Positions 45,934-55,119 of a DNA stretch of 64,000 bases are shown piece after piece (positions within the stretch are counted from its first letter, which is position 1; each line of letters opens with the position of its first letter). The notes beneath the pieces were generated by a model. The model made no database searches. It saw only the letters and a list, made by a program, of their open reading frames with translations, and was not told where the DNA came from. The position numbers and the translations under genes are program-made. Source of the stretch: Blastomonas sp. CACIA14H2 (GTDB taxonomy: Bacteria > Pseudomonadota > Alphaproteobacteria > Sphingomonadales > Sphingomonadaceae); assembly GCA_000503195.1 (NCBI GenBank), contig AYSC01000005.1, positions 1 through 64,000 on the forward strand, given 5' to 3'.

Positions 45934-47241
45934 TCAGCGCGCCTGGGCAGCAAGCCGGTCGTAGGTCCCGCGCGGCAGCAGGATCAGCGCCAGCCCGCGC
46001 GCGGACATGCCGCCGGCGATGGTCCGCGCCTGATCGCCCGCACCCCAGAAAGTGTCGAACCGGTTCGCGCCCTTGATCGCGCCGCCGGTATCCTGCGCCA
46101 CCCACAAGCCATTGGGTTCGGCGCGGTCCATCGACAGGAAGACCGGCGCGCCGAGCGGAATGAACTTGGGGTCGGCGGCGACGGTACTGCCCGCCTCGAC
46201 CTGATAGCCAAGCGCACCGAGCGGCCCCGGCCCGGTCAGCTCGCGGAAGAAGACGAAGCTCTTGTTCTCGCGCATGATCGCGCGGCCTTGTTCCGGGTTC
46301 GCGCGCAGCCAGGCGACGATGCCCTGCATGCTCGCCTGACCCGGCGCGAGCAGGCCGCGATCGCGCATCAATGCGCCGATGCCGGTATAGTCGCGCCCGT
46401 TCTGCGACGCATAGCCGATCCGCACCACCGACCCATCGGGCGCGCGCAATCGGCCCGAACCCTGGACCTGGAGAAAGAAGAATTCGATCTCGTCCGCCGC
46501 CCAGGCGATGATGGGGGCACGGCCGTTCAGCGATCCCTGCTCGATCTGCGTGCGGTCGTCATAAGGCACGAAATCGCTACCCTTGACCTTGCCGCGGATC
46601 TTCTTCCCCGCCCATTCGGGGGAGAATTGCGACAGGTCGACATCGACCAGATCGGACGGGCGGCCATATACCGGTACCTCGAACCCCGGCTGGCGGGTGC
46701 GGGTGCCGGCGATCTCGGGTTCGAAATAGCCGGTGGCAAAGGCGGCCCCTTCGCCGATCTGGACCGCCTCGAACGCTTCGGCAAAGAAGCGCACTGGGTC
46801 CTTGTCGCCCCAGGCAGCAGCGGCATCGCAGGGCGCGCGCCAGTCCTCGGGCCGGGTCAGACCGCTCGCATCCTGCCGCCTGGTGACCGAGGGGCAAGTC
46901 AGGCGGAAAGCGGCGAGCGCCGCGCGCGCATCGTCGGAGGCGATCGGCAGCCCGGCGATATCGGGCCCACGCCGCAGCGTCTGGCCTGCCGCCTGCGCGA
47001 TATCCGCGCTGGCGATCACGCCTGCGCCCGTCATTGCGGGCAGCGGCGTCGCGCGCGGGATCACGTAACTGGAACTGGCACCCCCCGTCGGTGGCGGCGC
47101 AACCGGGCGCGAGGGAGCCGGGGTCACCGTCTCATAGGGCAGACGCGAAGGTGGCGGGGCCGTACTGGTCTGCGCATTGGGAATTGTCCCCGCGCATCCG
47201 GCGAGCGCCAGCGGCAAAAGGGCAAGCGCCAGCCTTCGCAT
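45934..47241 (-). CDS. mltA: Membrane-bound lytic transglycosylase MltA
   Basis: MltA cleaves glycan strands of peptidoglycan, giving 1,6-anhydro ends, from the outer membrane. The 435-aa lipoprotein starts MRRLALALLPLALAGCAG (AGGGGG ribosome-binding site). Family motifs are TGYFEPEIAGTRTRQPGFEV, the double-psi barrel region, VRIGYASQNGRDYTGIGALM, and the C-terminal 3D region with ANRFDTFWGAGDQA. It forms a unit with smr (2 nt downstream) and the Tim44-like gene upstream, all on the minus strand. Confidence 0.94.
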   Translation of the reverse strand: MRRLALALLPLALAGCAGTIPNAQTSTAPPPSRLPYETVTPAPSRPVAPPPTGGASSSYVIPRATPLPAMTGAGVIASADIAQAAGQTLRRGPDIAGLPIASDDARAALAAFRLTCPSVTRRQDASGLTRPEDWRAPCDAAAAWGDKDPVRFFAEAFEAVQIGEGAAFATGYFEPEIAGTRTRQPGFEVPVYGRPSDLVDVDLSQFSPEWAGKKIRGKVKGSDFVPYDDRTQIEQGSLNGRAPIIAWAADEIEFFFLQVQGSGRLRAPDGSVVRIGYASQNGRDYTGIGALMRDRGLLAPGQASMQGIVAWLRANPEQGRAIMRENKSFVFFRELTGPGPLGALGYQVEAGSTVAADPKFIPLGAPVFLSMDRAEPNGLWVAQDTGGAIKGANRFDTFWGAGDQARTIAGGMSARGLALILLPRGTYDRLAAQAR

Positions 47242-47264
47242 TGCAGCCCCCTGCCCCATCGCGA

Positions 47265-47927
47265 TCAGGCCTGATCGGTTTCGACCAGAATCCAGTTGGG
47301 ATCGTTGCTGCGCAGGTCGCGCTGGAAGGTCCAGACATCGTGCGTCTCGACCGCATCGGTCAGCGAACCGGCGACCAGCTCGCCATCGGGACCGCGAACG
47401 ACCGCTGCGATATCGGAATCGAAGCGCACGGTGATGCGCGCCATCGGCGCGTCATATTCGGCGTCGACGATGCGGGTCTCGTCGATCCGCACCAACCGGT
47501 TTTCCAGCGTCTCGCCGCGCGCAGTGCGCTGCTCGATCGATTCGGCGAAGCTTTCGTACACCTCATCGTCGCAAAGGCTGCGCAGCTGCTCGCGATCGCC
47601 CGACCAGAAAGCCTCGAGGATCATCGCATAGGCTGCCTTGGCGCCTTCGCGGAACCGGCCGACATCGAAGCTGCGATCGGCGGCGAGCATCTGGCGGATG
47701 CCGGGCTCTGCGGCGATGTCGAACACGGTCGAGGTACCCGGCGTCAGCCCTGCGGGCTTGTCATCGAGCTGCGGCCGCTCGATCGCGGCGGGGCGCTTGG
47801 TGACAGGCGTGTCCATCCCGCGGGTCAGCGGCTCCTGCTCGTGCCCGGTACGTTTGCCCAGCACCGAATAGAGCCGAAGGCCCAGAAAGGCTGCAACCAT
47901 GGCCAGGATGATGATTTCTACCGTCAC
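47265..47927 (-). CDS. Tim44-domain membrane protein (TimA-like)
   Basis: The 220-aa protein starts at GTG with GGGAAG upstream. It has one membrane helix (EIIILAMVAAFLGLRLYSVL), a linker, then a Tim44/TimA-like domain (EPGIRQMLAADRSFDVGRFR, AYAMILEAFWSGDREQLRSL, VWTFQRDLRSNDPNWILVET). Such proteins lie beside mltA and secB across alphaproteobacteria. The bacterial role is not settled; relation to mitochondrial import protein Tim44 is by fold. A longer upstream frame is ignored because it covers the secB promoter region. Confidence 0.88.
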   Translation of the reverse strand: MTVEIIILAMVAAFLGLRLYSVLGKRTGHEQEPLTRGMDTPVTKRPAAIERPQLDDKPAGLTPGTSTVFDIAAEPGIRQMLAADRSFDVGRFREGAKAAYAMILEAFWSGDREQLRSLCDDEVYESFAESIEQRTARGETLENRLVRIDETRIVDAEYDAPMARITVRFDSDIAAVVRGPDGELVAGSLTDAVETHDVWTFQRDLRSNDPNWILVETDQA

Positions 47928-48144
47928 AAGACTTCCCGTTTGCCCACCCGTGTGGAACGTGATGCTGCCAGCGCAGCAGGTTGAAAGCACAACATAGGAC
48001 ATGTCGGCCAATATGCAAATCGCTTTGGCCCGATATCCGTTGCGCCGGACCTGCACTTTCGCGACGCTTGCGCATGCAGCACAGCCCGATTAGAGCGCCG
48101 ATCAGGACGCGCGGGGCGCGCACGAGCATCGAAAGGGAATATCC

Positions 48145-48651
48145 ATGGCCGAAGACGGCACCGACAACTCGCAAAATCCGGCGCTGAACGGCGCAGCGGG
48201 ACCGCAGGCGGGCCTGATCTCGCAATATGTGAAGGACCTTTCGGTCGAGAACCCGAACGCGCCCGACAGCTATCAGTGGCCCGGCCAGCTGAGCTTCGAC
48301 GTGCAGTTCCGCGCCGAATCGCGCCAGCTGAACGAAGAGGTGCATGAAATGCTGTGCACCTACACGATCGCCGCCAAGGCCGAACAGGGCACCGCCTATC
48401 TGGTCGAGCTCGCCTATGGCGCGCTGGTCGGCCTGCGCGGGATGGACGAGGAGCAGACCCGCCGCTTCCTGTTCGCCGATACGCCGCGCATGGTCTTCCC
48501 CAACATCCGCCTGATCCTGGGCAATGTCATCCGCGATGCGGGCTATCCGCCGCTGGTGCTCGAGCCGATCGACTTTGCCGGCCTCTACGACCAGCAGAGC
48601 CAGGACCCGAATTTCGGCGCGGCGATGCCGCCGGCGGAAGGCAACGCCTGA
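48145..48651 (+). CDS. secB: Protein-export chaperone SecB
   Basis: SecB keeps exported proteins unfolded and delivers them to SecA. The 168-aa product has the family core: LISQYVKDLSVENPNAPDS near residue 24, SFDVQFRAESRQLNEEVHEM, VELAYGALVGLRG, and PRMVFPNIRLILGNVIRDAGYPP. It is divergent from the Tim44-like gene, the normal arrangement. It is followed 39 nt later by murJ. Confidence 0.97.
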   Translation: MAEDGTDNSQNPALNGAAGPQAGLISQYVKDLSVENPNAPDSYQWPGQLSFDVQFRAESRQLNEEVHEMLCTYTIAAKAEQGTAYLVELAYGALVGLRGMDEEQTRRFLFADTPRMVFPNIRLILGNVIRDAGYPPLVLEPIDFAGLYDQQSQDPNFGAAMPPAEGNA

Positions 48652-48690
48652 TCCGCGCCTGCCGGGTCATCGCCCGATGAACCTGCTGCC

Positions 48691-50268
48691 ATGAACCTCC
48701 TGCGCGCCGTCTCCACCATTGGCGGGCTGACCCTGGTCAGCCGCGTGCTGGGGATGGTGCGCGACATATTGATGGCGCGCTATGTCGGCGCGGGCATGGC
48801 ATCGGACGCGTTCCTGATCGCGTGGCGCCTGCCCAACCTGTTCCGCGCGCTGTTTGCCGAAGGCGCGTTCGCCGCGGTCTTCGTGCCGATGTTCAACCGC
48901 AAGCTGGCCGAGGCCGACAAGGACGCGCCGGGCACCGGCCTTGAGGTCGCGAAGGCCTTTGCCGGCCAGGTGCTGTCGGTGCTGGTGCCGTTCCTGGTCG
49001 TGTTCACCGCGCTGATGATGCTGGCCGCCGGGCCCGTCGTCTATGCGATGACCGGCGGCTTTCCCGATGGCGGGCCGGAAAAGTTCGCGCTCGCGCGGCA
49101 CCTGACGATCATCACCTTCCCCTATCTCGGGCTGATCTCGCTCGTGTCGCTGCTCGGCGGCATCCTCAATTCCTTGAACCGCTTCTGGGTCAATGCCGCA
49201 GCGCCGATCCTGCTCAACATCTGCATGATCGTGGCCCTCCTGTTCTTCCGGGGCGACAACCAGGTCGACACCGCGATCACCCAGGCGATCGCGGTGACCG
49301 TCTCCGGCGCGATGCAGCTCTTGTGGCTGATCCTGTCGTGCCGCGCCAATGGCGTGGTGCTCAAGCTCTCGCGTCCGCGCCTGTCGCCCGACGTCAAGGC
49401 GATGCTGCTGCTGATCGCCCCTGCGGCGATCGGCCAGGGCGCGATCCAGTTCAACCTGCTGATATCCACCTCGCTCGCCGCGCGCTACTTGAGCGAAGGC
49501 GCGGTCTCGTGGATCTATTATGCCGACCGTCTGAACCAGCTGCCGCTGGGGCTGATCGGCATCGGCGTCGGCACCGCAATCCTGCCGATGCTCTCGCGCC
49601 AGATCGGCGGCGGCGACAGCGCGGCGGCGCTCAATACGCAGAATCGCGCGCTCGAACTGGCGCTGCTGCTGGCGCTGCCCGCCGCGGTCGCTCTGGTCAC
49701 CGCCGCCGGGCCGATCATCCATGGCGTGTTCCAGTATGGCGCCTTCACCGCCGAGGACACATTGGCCACCGCGCAGGTGCTCGCCGCCTTTGCCTGCGGC
49801 GTGCCGGCCTATGTGCTGATCAAGGTGCTGACCCCCGGCTTCTATGCACGCGCCGATACGAAGACGCCGGTGCGCCTCGCGCTGGCGGCGATGCTGGTCA
49901 ACCTTGTCGGCAATCTGGTGCTGATCTGGCCGCTGGGCCCGGTGGGCGTGGGCGTGGCGACCGCGCTGTCGGCCTGGGTCAATGTCGGCTTGCTGTTCGG
50001 CGTGCTCTACAAGCGCGGGCATATCCAGCCCGACCGGCGGTTGATCGCCAAGACCTGGCGCATCGTCGCGGCGGCGGCGCTGATGGGCGCGGCCTTGTGG
50101 TTCGGCGGGCATCTGGCCGAAGGCTGGATGGAAGGCCGGCTCGAGCATCGCATCGCCGCACTCGCCGTCTTGTGCGGCGGCGGCGCGGCGGTATATGGGA
50201 TCGCAACGCTGGCGCTGGGCGCTTACCGGCTCAGCGAGATCAAGGGCATGCTGCGCCGCAAGGGCTAG
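48691..50268 (+). CDS. murJ: Lipid II flippase MurJ (MviN)
   Basis: MurJ flips lipid II to the periplasm. The 525-aa MOP-superfamily protein has about 14 membrane helices. The N-terminus ISTIGGLTLVSRVLGMVRDI-like and the segment NLFRALFAEGAFAAVFVPMF (conserved FAEGAF) are signatures. PFLVVFTAL, the ITFPYLGLISLVSLLGGILN helix and the C-terminal KVLTPGFYARADTKTPVRLA also fit. Length matches the family. It is separated from the dcw cluster, as in most Gram-negatives, and followed by trpS. Confidence 0.96.
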   Translation: MNLLRAVSTIGGLTLVSRVLGMVRDILMARYVGAGMASDAFLIAWRLPNLFRALFAEGAFAAVFVPMFNRKLAEADKDAPGTGLEVAKAFAGQVLSVLVPFLVVFTALMMLAAGPVVYAMTGGFPDGGPEKFALARHLTIITFPYLGLISLVSLLGGILNSLNRFWVNAAAPILLNICMIVALLFFRGDNQVDTAITQAIAVTVSGAMQLLWLILSCRANGVVLKLSRPRLSPDVKAMLLLIAPAAIGQGAIQFNLLISTSLAARYLSEGAVSWIYYADRLNQLPLGLIGIGVGTAILPMLSRQIGGGDSAAALNTQNRALELALLLALPAAVALVTAAGPIIHGVFQYGAFTAEDTLATAQVLAAFACGVPAYVLIKVLTPGFYARADTKTPVRLALAAMLVNLVGNLVLIWPLGPVGVGVATALSAWVNVGLLFGVLYKRGHIQPDRRLIAKTWRIVAAAALMGAALWFGGHLAEGWMEGRLEHRIAALAVLCGGGAAVYGIATLALGAYRLSEIKGMLRRKG

Positions 50269-50303
50269 GCTTCCCCTTCCCTTCAGGCGAGAAAGTAACA
50301 GAC

Positions 50304-51308
50304 ATGCGCGTCCTTTCCGGCATCCAGCCGACCGGCAATCTGCATCTGGGCAATTATCTGGGCGCGATCCGCAACTGGGTGAAGATGCAGGACGAGATGG
50401 ACGCGGAGAGCGCGTGCTTCTTCTTCCTTGCCGATCTCCACTCGATTACCGTGCAAGAGGAACGCGAGACGCGCATCCGCAACGTGCGCGAGATGGCTGC
50501 CGCGCTGATCGCCTGCGGCATCGATGCCGATCGCAGCGTGCTGTTCAACCAGGCGCGGGTTCCTGCGCATGCCGAGCTCGCCTGGCTGCTCAACGGCACC
50601 GCGCGCATCGGCTGGCTCAACCGCATGACCCAGTTCAAGGACAAGGCCGGCAAGAACCGCGAGGGCGCGAGCGTCGGCCTGTTCGTCTATCCGGTGCTGC
50701 AGGCTGCCGACATCCTGCTCTACCAGGCGACGCACGTGCCGGTGGGCGAGGACCAGAAGCAGCATCTGGAGCTGACCCGCGACATCGCGATGAAGTTCAA
50801 CACCGATTTCGGCGTCGAGCTGTTCACCCTGCCCGATCCCTATATCCCCAAGGAATCGGCGCGGATCATGTCCCTGCGCGACGGCAATGCCAAGATGTCC
50901 AAGTCCGACCCTTCGCACATGAGCCGGATCAACCTGACCGATAGCGACGACGAGATCGCGCAGAAGATCCGCAAGGCCAAGACCGATCCCGAGCCGCTGC
51001 CCGAAATCGCATCCGCGCTCGAAGGCCGGGCCGAGGCGCTCAACCTGATCGGCATCTATGCGACGCTGACCGAATCGACGCCCGATGCGGTGTGCGCGCA
51101 GTTCGCGGGCCAGGGCTTCGGTGCGTTCAAGCCTGCGCTGGCCGAGGTGCTGGTCGAGACGCTGCGCCCGATCCGCGAGCGCTTCGTCGAGCTGAAGGAA
51201 GACGAAACCGCGCTCGACGCCATTCTCGACAAGGGCGCGGAAAAGGCGCGGAGCGTCGCCGCACCGACGCTGGACGGAGCGTACGAGGCGCTTGGGCTGA
51301 TGCGCTGA
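50304..51308 (+). CDS. trpS: Tryptophanyl-tRNA synthetase
   Basis: TrpS charges tRNA-Trp. The 334-aa class I synthetase starts MRVLSGIQPTGNLHLGNYLG, with the HIGH-like HLGN at 14-17 and the KMSKS loop in NAKMSKSDPSHMSRINLTDS. The SVGLFVYPVLQAADILLY region and C-terminal helix are as expected. It follows murJ by 35 nt and may be co-transcribed, as is common in alphaproteobacteria. Confidence 0.98.
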   Translation: MRVLSGIQPTGNLHLGNYLGAIRNWVKMQDEMDAESACFFFLADLHSITVQEERETRIRNVREMAAALIACGIDADRSVLFNQARVPAHAELAWLLNGTARIGWLNRMTQFKDKAGKNREGASVGLFVYPVLQAADILLYQATHVPVGEDQKQHLELTRDIAMKFNTDFGVELFTLPDPYIPKESARIMSLRDGNAKMSKSDPSHMSRINLTDSDDEIAQKIRKAKTDPEPLPEIASALEGRAEALNLIGIYATLTESTPDAVCAQFAGQGFGAFKPALAEVLVETLRPIRERFVELKEDETALDAILDKGAEKARSVAAPTLDGAYEALGLMR

Positions 51309-51424
51309 GCGGAAGCTGAATCTGCGCAGATTTGCGTTCAATCGGGGTTCATTCGCGGCGGATTAGACCTATATCCATATTCGGACGGCGCAGGGTCGCG
51401 CGCGTCCGCGATGGAGAGATTCAC

Positions 51425-52117
51425 ATGACTGCTCGCAGCCGCTTTACTCGCCGCGCCGCGCTGGTCGCGGTGCCCGCCCTTGCCCTCGCGCTTTCGGCTT
51501 GCGCCACCCCGTTCAAGGCCGATGTTGCCCGCTTCCAGGCGCTGCCCGCTCCCCAGGGACAGAGCTTTTTCGTCACTGCATCCGATCCCCGGCTGCAGGG
51601 CGGGCTCGAATTCGCGCAATATGCCGGCCTGGTGACGCGCCAGATGGCGCAGCTCGGCTATGTCCCCGCCAACGATCCTTCGCGCGCCGACATGGTCGTG
51701 AGCTTCGCCTATGATGTCGACAATGGCCGTGAAAAGGTCGTTTCCGATGGCTTTGGCGGTGGCTGGGGTGCCGGTTTTGGCCCCTGGGGCGGACCGTGGG
51801 GCGGCTTCTATGGCCGCCGCGCCTTCGGCTTCGGCTTCTACGATCCGTTCATCTTCGGTCCCGGCTGGAACAACGACGTGCGCAGCTACACCGTGTACAC
51901 CAGCGAACTCGACCTGAAAATCGACCGTGTCGCGGACAATCAGCGCCTGTTCGAAGGCAAGGCCGAGGCCCAGTCGCGCAGCAAGAACCTGCAATATCTG
52001 GTGCCCAACCTGGTCGATGCGATCTTCACCGATTTCCCCGGCCGCTCGGGCGAGACCGTGCGCATCTCGATCGCGCCTGAAGGCAAGAAGGTGAAACCGA
52101 TCCGCGAGACGCGGTGA
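51425..52117 (+). CDS. DUF4136-type lipoprotein
   Basis: The 230-aa product has a lipobox in LALALSACATPFKADVARF (lipidated cysteine about residue 27). The DUF4136-like core shows FEFAQYAG-like LEFAQYAGLVTRQMAQLGY, ADMVVSFAYDVDNG and a C-terminal IFTDFPGRSGETVRISIAP. A glycine/phenylalanine/tryptophan-rich loop (about residues 118-145, FGGGWGAGFGPWGGPWGG) interrupts the fold, a common feature in this family. The role is unknown; location is the outer membrane or its inner face. Confidence 0.8.
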   Translation: MTARSRFTRRAALVAVPALALALSACATPFKADVARFQALPAPQGQSFFVTASDPRLQGGLEFAQYAGLVTRQMAQLGYVPANDPSRADMVVSFAYDVDNGREKVVSDGFGGGWGAGFGPWGGPWGGFYGRRAFGFGFYDPFIFGPGWNNDVRSYTVYTSELDLKIDRVADNQRLFEGKAEAQSRSKNLQYLVPNLVDAIFTDFPGRSGETVRISIAPEGKKVKPIRETR

Positions 52118-52121
52118 GAAA

Positions 52122-52349
52122 GCCTCTCCCCTCCCCTTGGGGAGGGGTGCCCGCAGGGCGGGGTGGGGTAGCGCCTACTCCCGAAAAGCCCTCCCCCTCG
52201 ATGGGGGAGGGTTGGGTGGGGGTGCGCTCTCCGGATCGTACGATGTCCGAATAAAGGCATCTTCGCACGCGCCCGCGCCATCACCCTCACCGCTGCGACT
52301 AGGCGCCTTCGTCGCCAAGTCTCGCTGCCTCTCCCATCAAGGGAGAGGC
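52122..52349. repeat. Cluster of palindromic repeats between two converging genes
   Basis: This gap holds three hairpin units. At 52122-52167 CCTCTCCCCTCCCC/GGGGAGGGGTG is a close relative of the element inside coaBC. At about 52188-52212 is a CCCTCCCCCTCGATGGGGGAGGG palindrome. At 52281-52349 CACCCTCACC, GACTAGGC, GCCAAGTCT and a CCTCTCCCATCAAGGGAGAGG hairpin match the elements at 8826-8901 and, inverted, at 45690-45757. No gene is visible in the gap 52118-52368. Confidence 0.85.
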
Positions 52350-52368
52350 AAAGTCTCAGCCCGAGACC

Positions 52369-52833
52369 CTATACCCCCGTCGAGCCGAAGCCGCCTGCGC
52401 CGCGTTCGGTAGCATCCAGATCGTCAACCTCGGCGAAATCCGCGCGCTGCACCGGCGCTGCCACGAGCTGCGCGATGCGGTCGCCCCGGCGGATCGGGAA
52501 GGGCGTGTCGCCATGGTTGATCAGGATGACCTTCAATTCGCCGCGATAATCGCTGTCGATCGTCCCGGGCGTGTTGGGCACCGTGATGCCGTGCTTGAGC
52601 GCCAGGCCCGAGCGCGGGCGCACCTGCACCTCGTACCCGTCCGGAATCGCCATCGCGAACCCCGTCGCCACCGCATGACGCTGGCCCGGCATCAGGTCGA
52701 GATCTTCGGCGGCAACCACGTCCATGCCCGCCGCCCCTGCCGTGGCATAGCCCGGCACCGGCAGCCCCTCGCCATGCGCCAGCCGCTTGAGCCAGATGGT
52801 GATGGGCGGCAGCGGGTGTTCAGCGGACGGCAT
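52369..52833 (-). CDS. dut: dUTP diphosphatase
   Basis: Dut hydrolyses dUTP to dUMP, keeping uracil out of DNA and feeding dTMP synthesis. The 154-aa trimeric dUTPase has its five motifs: [56 protein letters not shown] and [10 protein letters not shown]. It overlaps the end of coaBC by 14 nt, the typical coaBC-dut order, and ends the operon that begins with the MazE-like gene. Confidence 0.97.
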   Translation of the reverse strand: MPSAEHPLPPITIWLKRLAHGEGLPVPGYATAGAAGMDVVAAEDLDLMPGQRHAVATGFAMAIPDGYEVQVRPRSGLALKHGITVPNTPGTIDSDYRGELKVILINHGDTPFPIRRGDRIAQLVAAPVQRADFAEVDDLDATERGAGGFGSTGV

Positions 52834-54115
52834 CGGCGATCTTCTCCATCAGTTTGCGCGCGACCTGATCCTTGGGCAGGTTCGACCAGCTTTCGACACC
52901 GTCGGCGGTGACGATATGCACCGCGTTCTCGCTGCCGCCCATCACGTCGCCCGACACGTCGTTGGCGACGATCCAGTCGCAGCCCTTGCGCGCCAGCTTG
53001 GCCTGGGCGTGCGCGATGACATTCTCGGTCTCGGCGGCAAAGCCGACCAGCAGCGCGGGCCGCCGTGCGTCCCGGGCCAGCCCCGCCAGGATGTCCGGAT
53101 TCTCCGCCAGCTGCAGCACCGGAAGCGCACCGCCGGTCTTCTTGATCTTCTGCTCGGCCGCATCTGCGGTGCGCCAGTCGGCCACCGCCGCGACCAGGAT
53201 CGCGATATCGGCAGGCAGCGCCGCATTGACCGCCGCCGCCATCTCGCGCGCGGTCTCGACATCGATCCGGGTCACCCCCGGCGGGGTCGCCAGGTGCACC
53301 GGCCCGGCGATCAGCTGCACCTCCGCGCCCATGGCCGCCGCCGCTTCGGCAATGGCAAAGCCCTGCCGCCCGCTCGACCGGTTGGCGATATAGCGCACCG
53401 GATCGATCGGCTCGTGCGTCGGTCCGGCGGTGACGAGGATGCGCTTGCCGCGCAACGCCTCTCCCCTCCCGCTCGCGGGAGGGGTGGCCGAAGGCCGGGG
53501 TGGGAGCGACATCGCGTCCGCACTGGCCAAGCCCGGCTCAGCACGCTGAACCTGCCCCCCCCGCACGCGGGAGGGGAGAGATAGTGCCGCCTCGATCCGC
53601 TCCATGATCGCCACCGGCTCGGGTAACCGGCCCGGCCCGTACTCGCCGCAGGCCATCGCGCCGTCATCGGGATCGACCACCGTGATGCCATCCGCCCGAA
53701 GCCGTGCGACATTGCGCTGGGTCGCCGCATGCTGCCACATACGCACGTTCATCGCCGGAACCGCGAGCACCGGCGTATCGGTCGCCAGCAGCACCGTCGT
53801 CGCCAGGCTGTCCGAGATGCCCGCCGCCATCTTGGCGAGCAGATCGGCGGTCGCAGGACACACCACGATCAGATCGGCCTCGCGGCTGAGCTGGATATGC
53901 CCCATCTCGGTCTCGTTCTTGAGATCCCAGAGCGTCGTGAACACCTCGTTCTCGCTCAAGGCCGCGAGCGTCATCGGGGTGATGAACTGCGCGCCGCCAT
54001 CGGTCAGCACGCAGCGCACGCTCATGCCTGCCTTGCGGATCAGCCGGATCAGCTCGCACGCCTTGTACGCCGCGATGCCGCCGCCGACGATGAGGAGGAT
54101 ATGGGGTGGTTTCAT
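52820..54115 (-). CDS. coaBC: Bifunctional CoaBC (PPC synthetase/decarboxylase) with inserted linker
   Basis: CoaBC makes 4'-phosphopantetheine from phosphopantothenate and cysteine in two steps. The 431-aa product begins with the flavoprotein CoaC half ([20 protein letters not shown], catalytic region [26 protein letters not shown]). It ends with the CoaB half ([43 protein letters not shown]). Between them about 40 residues, starting [20 protein letters not shown] and reaching [12 protein letters not shown], are encoded by a palindromic repeat (53458-53580). The start overlaps the toxin stop by 4 nt, the end overlaps dut. Confidence 0.95.
   Translation of the reverse strand: MKPPHILLIVGGGIAAYKACELIRLIRKAGMSVRCVLTDGGAQFITPMTLAALSENEVFTTLWDLKNETEMGHIQLSREADLIVVCPATADLLAKMAAGISDSLATTVLLATDTPVLAVPAMNVRMWQHAATQRNVARLRADGITVVDPDDGAMACGEYGPGRLPEPVAIMERIEAALSLPSRVRGGQVQRAEPGLASADAMSLPPRPSATPPASGRGEALRGKRILVTAGPTHEPIDPVRYIANRSSGRQGFAIAEAAAAMGAEVQLIAGPVHLATPPGVTRIDVETAREMAAAVNAALPADIAILVAAVADWRTADAAEQKIKKTGGALPVLQLAENPDILAGLARDARRPALLVGFAAETENVIAHAQAKLARKGCDWIVANDVSGDVMGGSENAVHIVTADGVESWSNLPKDQVARKLMEKIADAVR
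53458..53580. repeat. Palindromic repeat inserted between the CoaC and CoaB domains
   Basis: Left and right ends are CCTCTCCCCTCCCG and CGGGAGGGGAGAG, forming an outer inverted pair. The left part CTCGCGGGAGGGGTGGCCGA closely follows the intergenic element at 52122-52167. The insert contains no stop in the coaBC frame. Confidence 0.85.
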
Positions 54116-54453
54116 AGGGCGAGATGGTCCTTTAGCGCTGCGCGGATGGCGCGCTGATCATCTGGAGCCAGCTGGCCTACCGCGATCGCGCCATCGACCG
54201 CGACCGAATGGAACTTCATCCGCACCTTGCTGGGCTTGTGCAATCCGGCGCTGGCCTGATCGACCAGCACGACATCACCAGGCCAGGGACTTGCGGCTTC
54301 TCTGGTGATCATCGCCAGTGATGCCACGCCAGTATCAGCGATGAACTGTGCCGGAGAGAGCACCAGTGCAGGGCGCAAGCGCACGCGCTCCTGATCCACA
54401 AACGGGAACTCGATGACGAGCAGATCGAATTGACGCAAGGCGGAGGGCACCAA
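54112..54453 (-). CDS. MazF/PemK-type toxin candidate
   Basis: The 113-aa protein resembles MazF/PemK ribonuclease toxins: an N-terminal VPSALRQFDLLVIEFPFVD strand, the conserved RPALVLSPAQF, TREAASPWPGDVV and a later KVRMKFHSVAVDG. In a MazF, Arg and Ser/Thr near these positions cut mRNA. The cognate antitoxin candidate is the AbrB-like gene 12 nt upstream. Its stop overlaps the coaBC ATG by 4 nt, so it is translationally tied to an essential gene. No test of activity is possible from sequence; degeneration cannot be excluded. Confidence 0.75.
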   Translation of the reverse strand: MVPSALRQFDLLVIEFPFVDQERVRLRPALVLSPAQFIADTGVASLAMITREAASPWPGDVVLVDQASAGLHKPSKVRMKFHSVAVDGAIAVGQLAPDDQRAIRAALKDHLAL

Positions 54454-54465
54454 GAATGCGTACTC

Positions 54466-54702
54466 CTAAAGATCAGCCCAATAGGCGTCTTCTTCCTCGC
54501 TGAACCATTCGGGCATCGACAGCTTCATCATCTCGACCCATTCCGCATCGATGGTGGCGCGGGCCGGCTTTTCGCGCGCCATCACCGCCTCGCCATCGCG
54601 CAGCTCGAACCGGACATGATCGCCCGCCTTGAGGCCGAGCGCCTCGCGCACGTCCTTGGGCACAGTGATCTGGTGCTTGCTGGTGAGCCTGCCGCTTTTC
54701 AT
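54466..54702 (-). CDS. AbrB/MazE-family antitoxin candidate
   Basis: The 78-aa protein starts MKSGRLTSKHQITVPKDVRE, the SpoVT/AbrB swapped-hairpin pattern that binds DNA in antitoxins (KHQITVPKDVREALGLKAGD, VRFELRDGEAVM). The acidic C-terminus (SMPEWFSEEEDAYWADL) fits a toxin-binding tail. It precedes the MazF-like gene by 12 nt, the standard antitoxin-first order. Longer open sequence upstream is poorly supported because it would overlap the next gene. Confidence 0.8.
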   Translation of the reverse strand: MKSGRLTSKHQITVPKDVREALGLKAGDHVRFELRDGEAVMAREKPARATIDAEWVEMMKLSMPEWFSEEEDAYWADL

Positions 54703-54734
54703 GGCGATACAGGTAAACCTCTGCATGCAGCCGG

Positions 54735-55067
54735 TCAACGATAGTGCCAGCTTTCGAGCAGCCGCGAGGTGCCGGGGCGATAGGGCTTGCCATAGGCATC
54801 GGTGGGCCGCGTCTCGCCACAGCGATAGAGCGGCCCTGCGACCAGGCGCCTGCGGTACAGGCCGGTCAGCATGATGGCATGGACGAGCGCGCACAGCGCG
54901 ACGCCGGTCAGCTGGCCCACGCGCCCCTCGATCAGCAGCATGCCCTGGGGGATAAGGTCGGACAGGCGAATCAGGCCGATGGCATGCGCGCACAGCATCG
55001 CCGCCGCCAGAGCGGCCAAGTGATCGCGCATCCGCAACAGGGTGAAGGACAGGAACATGCGATCCAC
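54735..55067 (-). CDS. Small membrane protein of unknown function
   Basis: The 110-aa product has two likely membrane helices (HLAALAAAMLCAHAIGLIRL and VGQLTGVALCALVHAIMLTG) and a basic, hydrophilic C-terminus (YRRRLVAGPLYRCGETRP). An internal ATG four residues in is an alternative start. I recognise no family. It lies between the aminotransferase and the antitoxin candidate, all on the minus strand, so it may be part of the same transcript. Confidence 0.55.
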   Translation of the reverse strand: MDRMFLSFTLLRMRDHLAALAAAMLCAHAIGLIRLSDLIPQGMLLIEGRVGQLTGVALCALVHAIMLTGLYRRRLVAGPLYRCGETRPTDAYGKPYRPGTSRLLESWHYR

Positions 55068-55119
55068 CTACACGCCGCGCAGGGCGCGCGCTGTGCGGCA
55101 GATCGCAGTCAGGCGAAAA

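Noticed and set aside
52118-52368. Insertion sequence remnant
   Set aside because: No transposase fragment or target duplication is visible; the content is short palindromes found elsewhere in the window.
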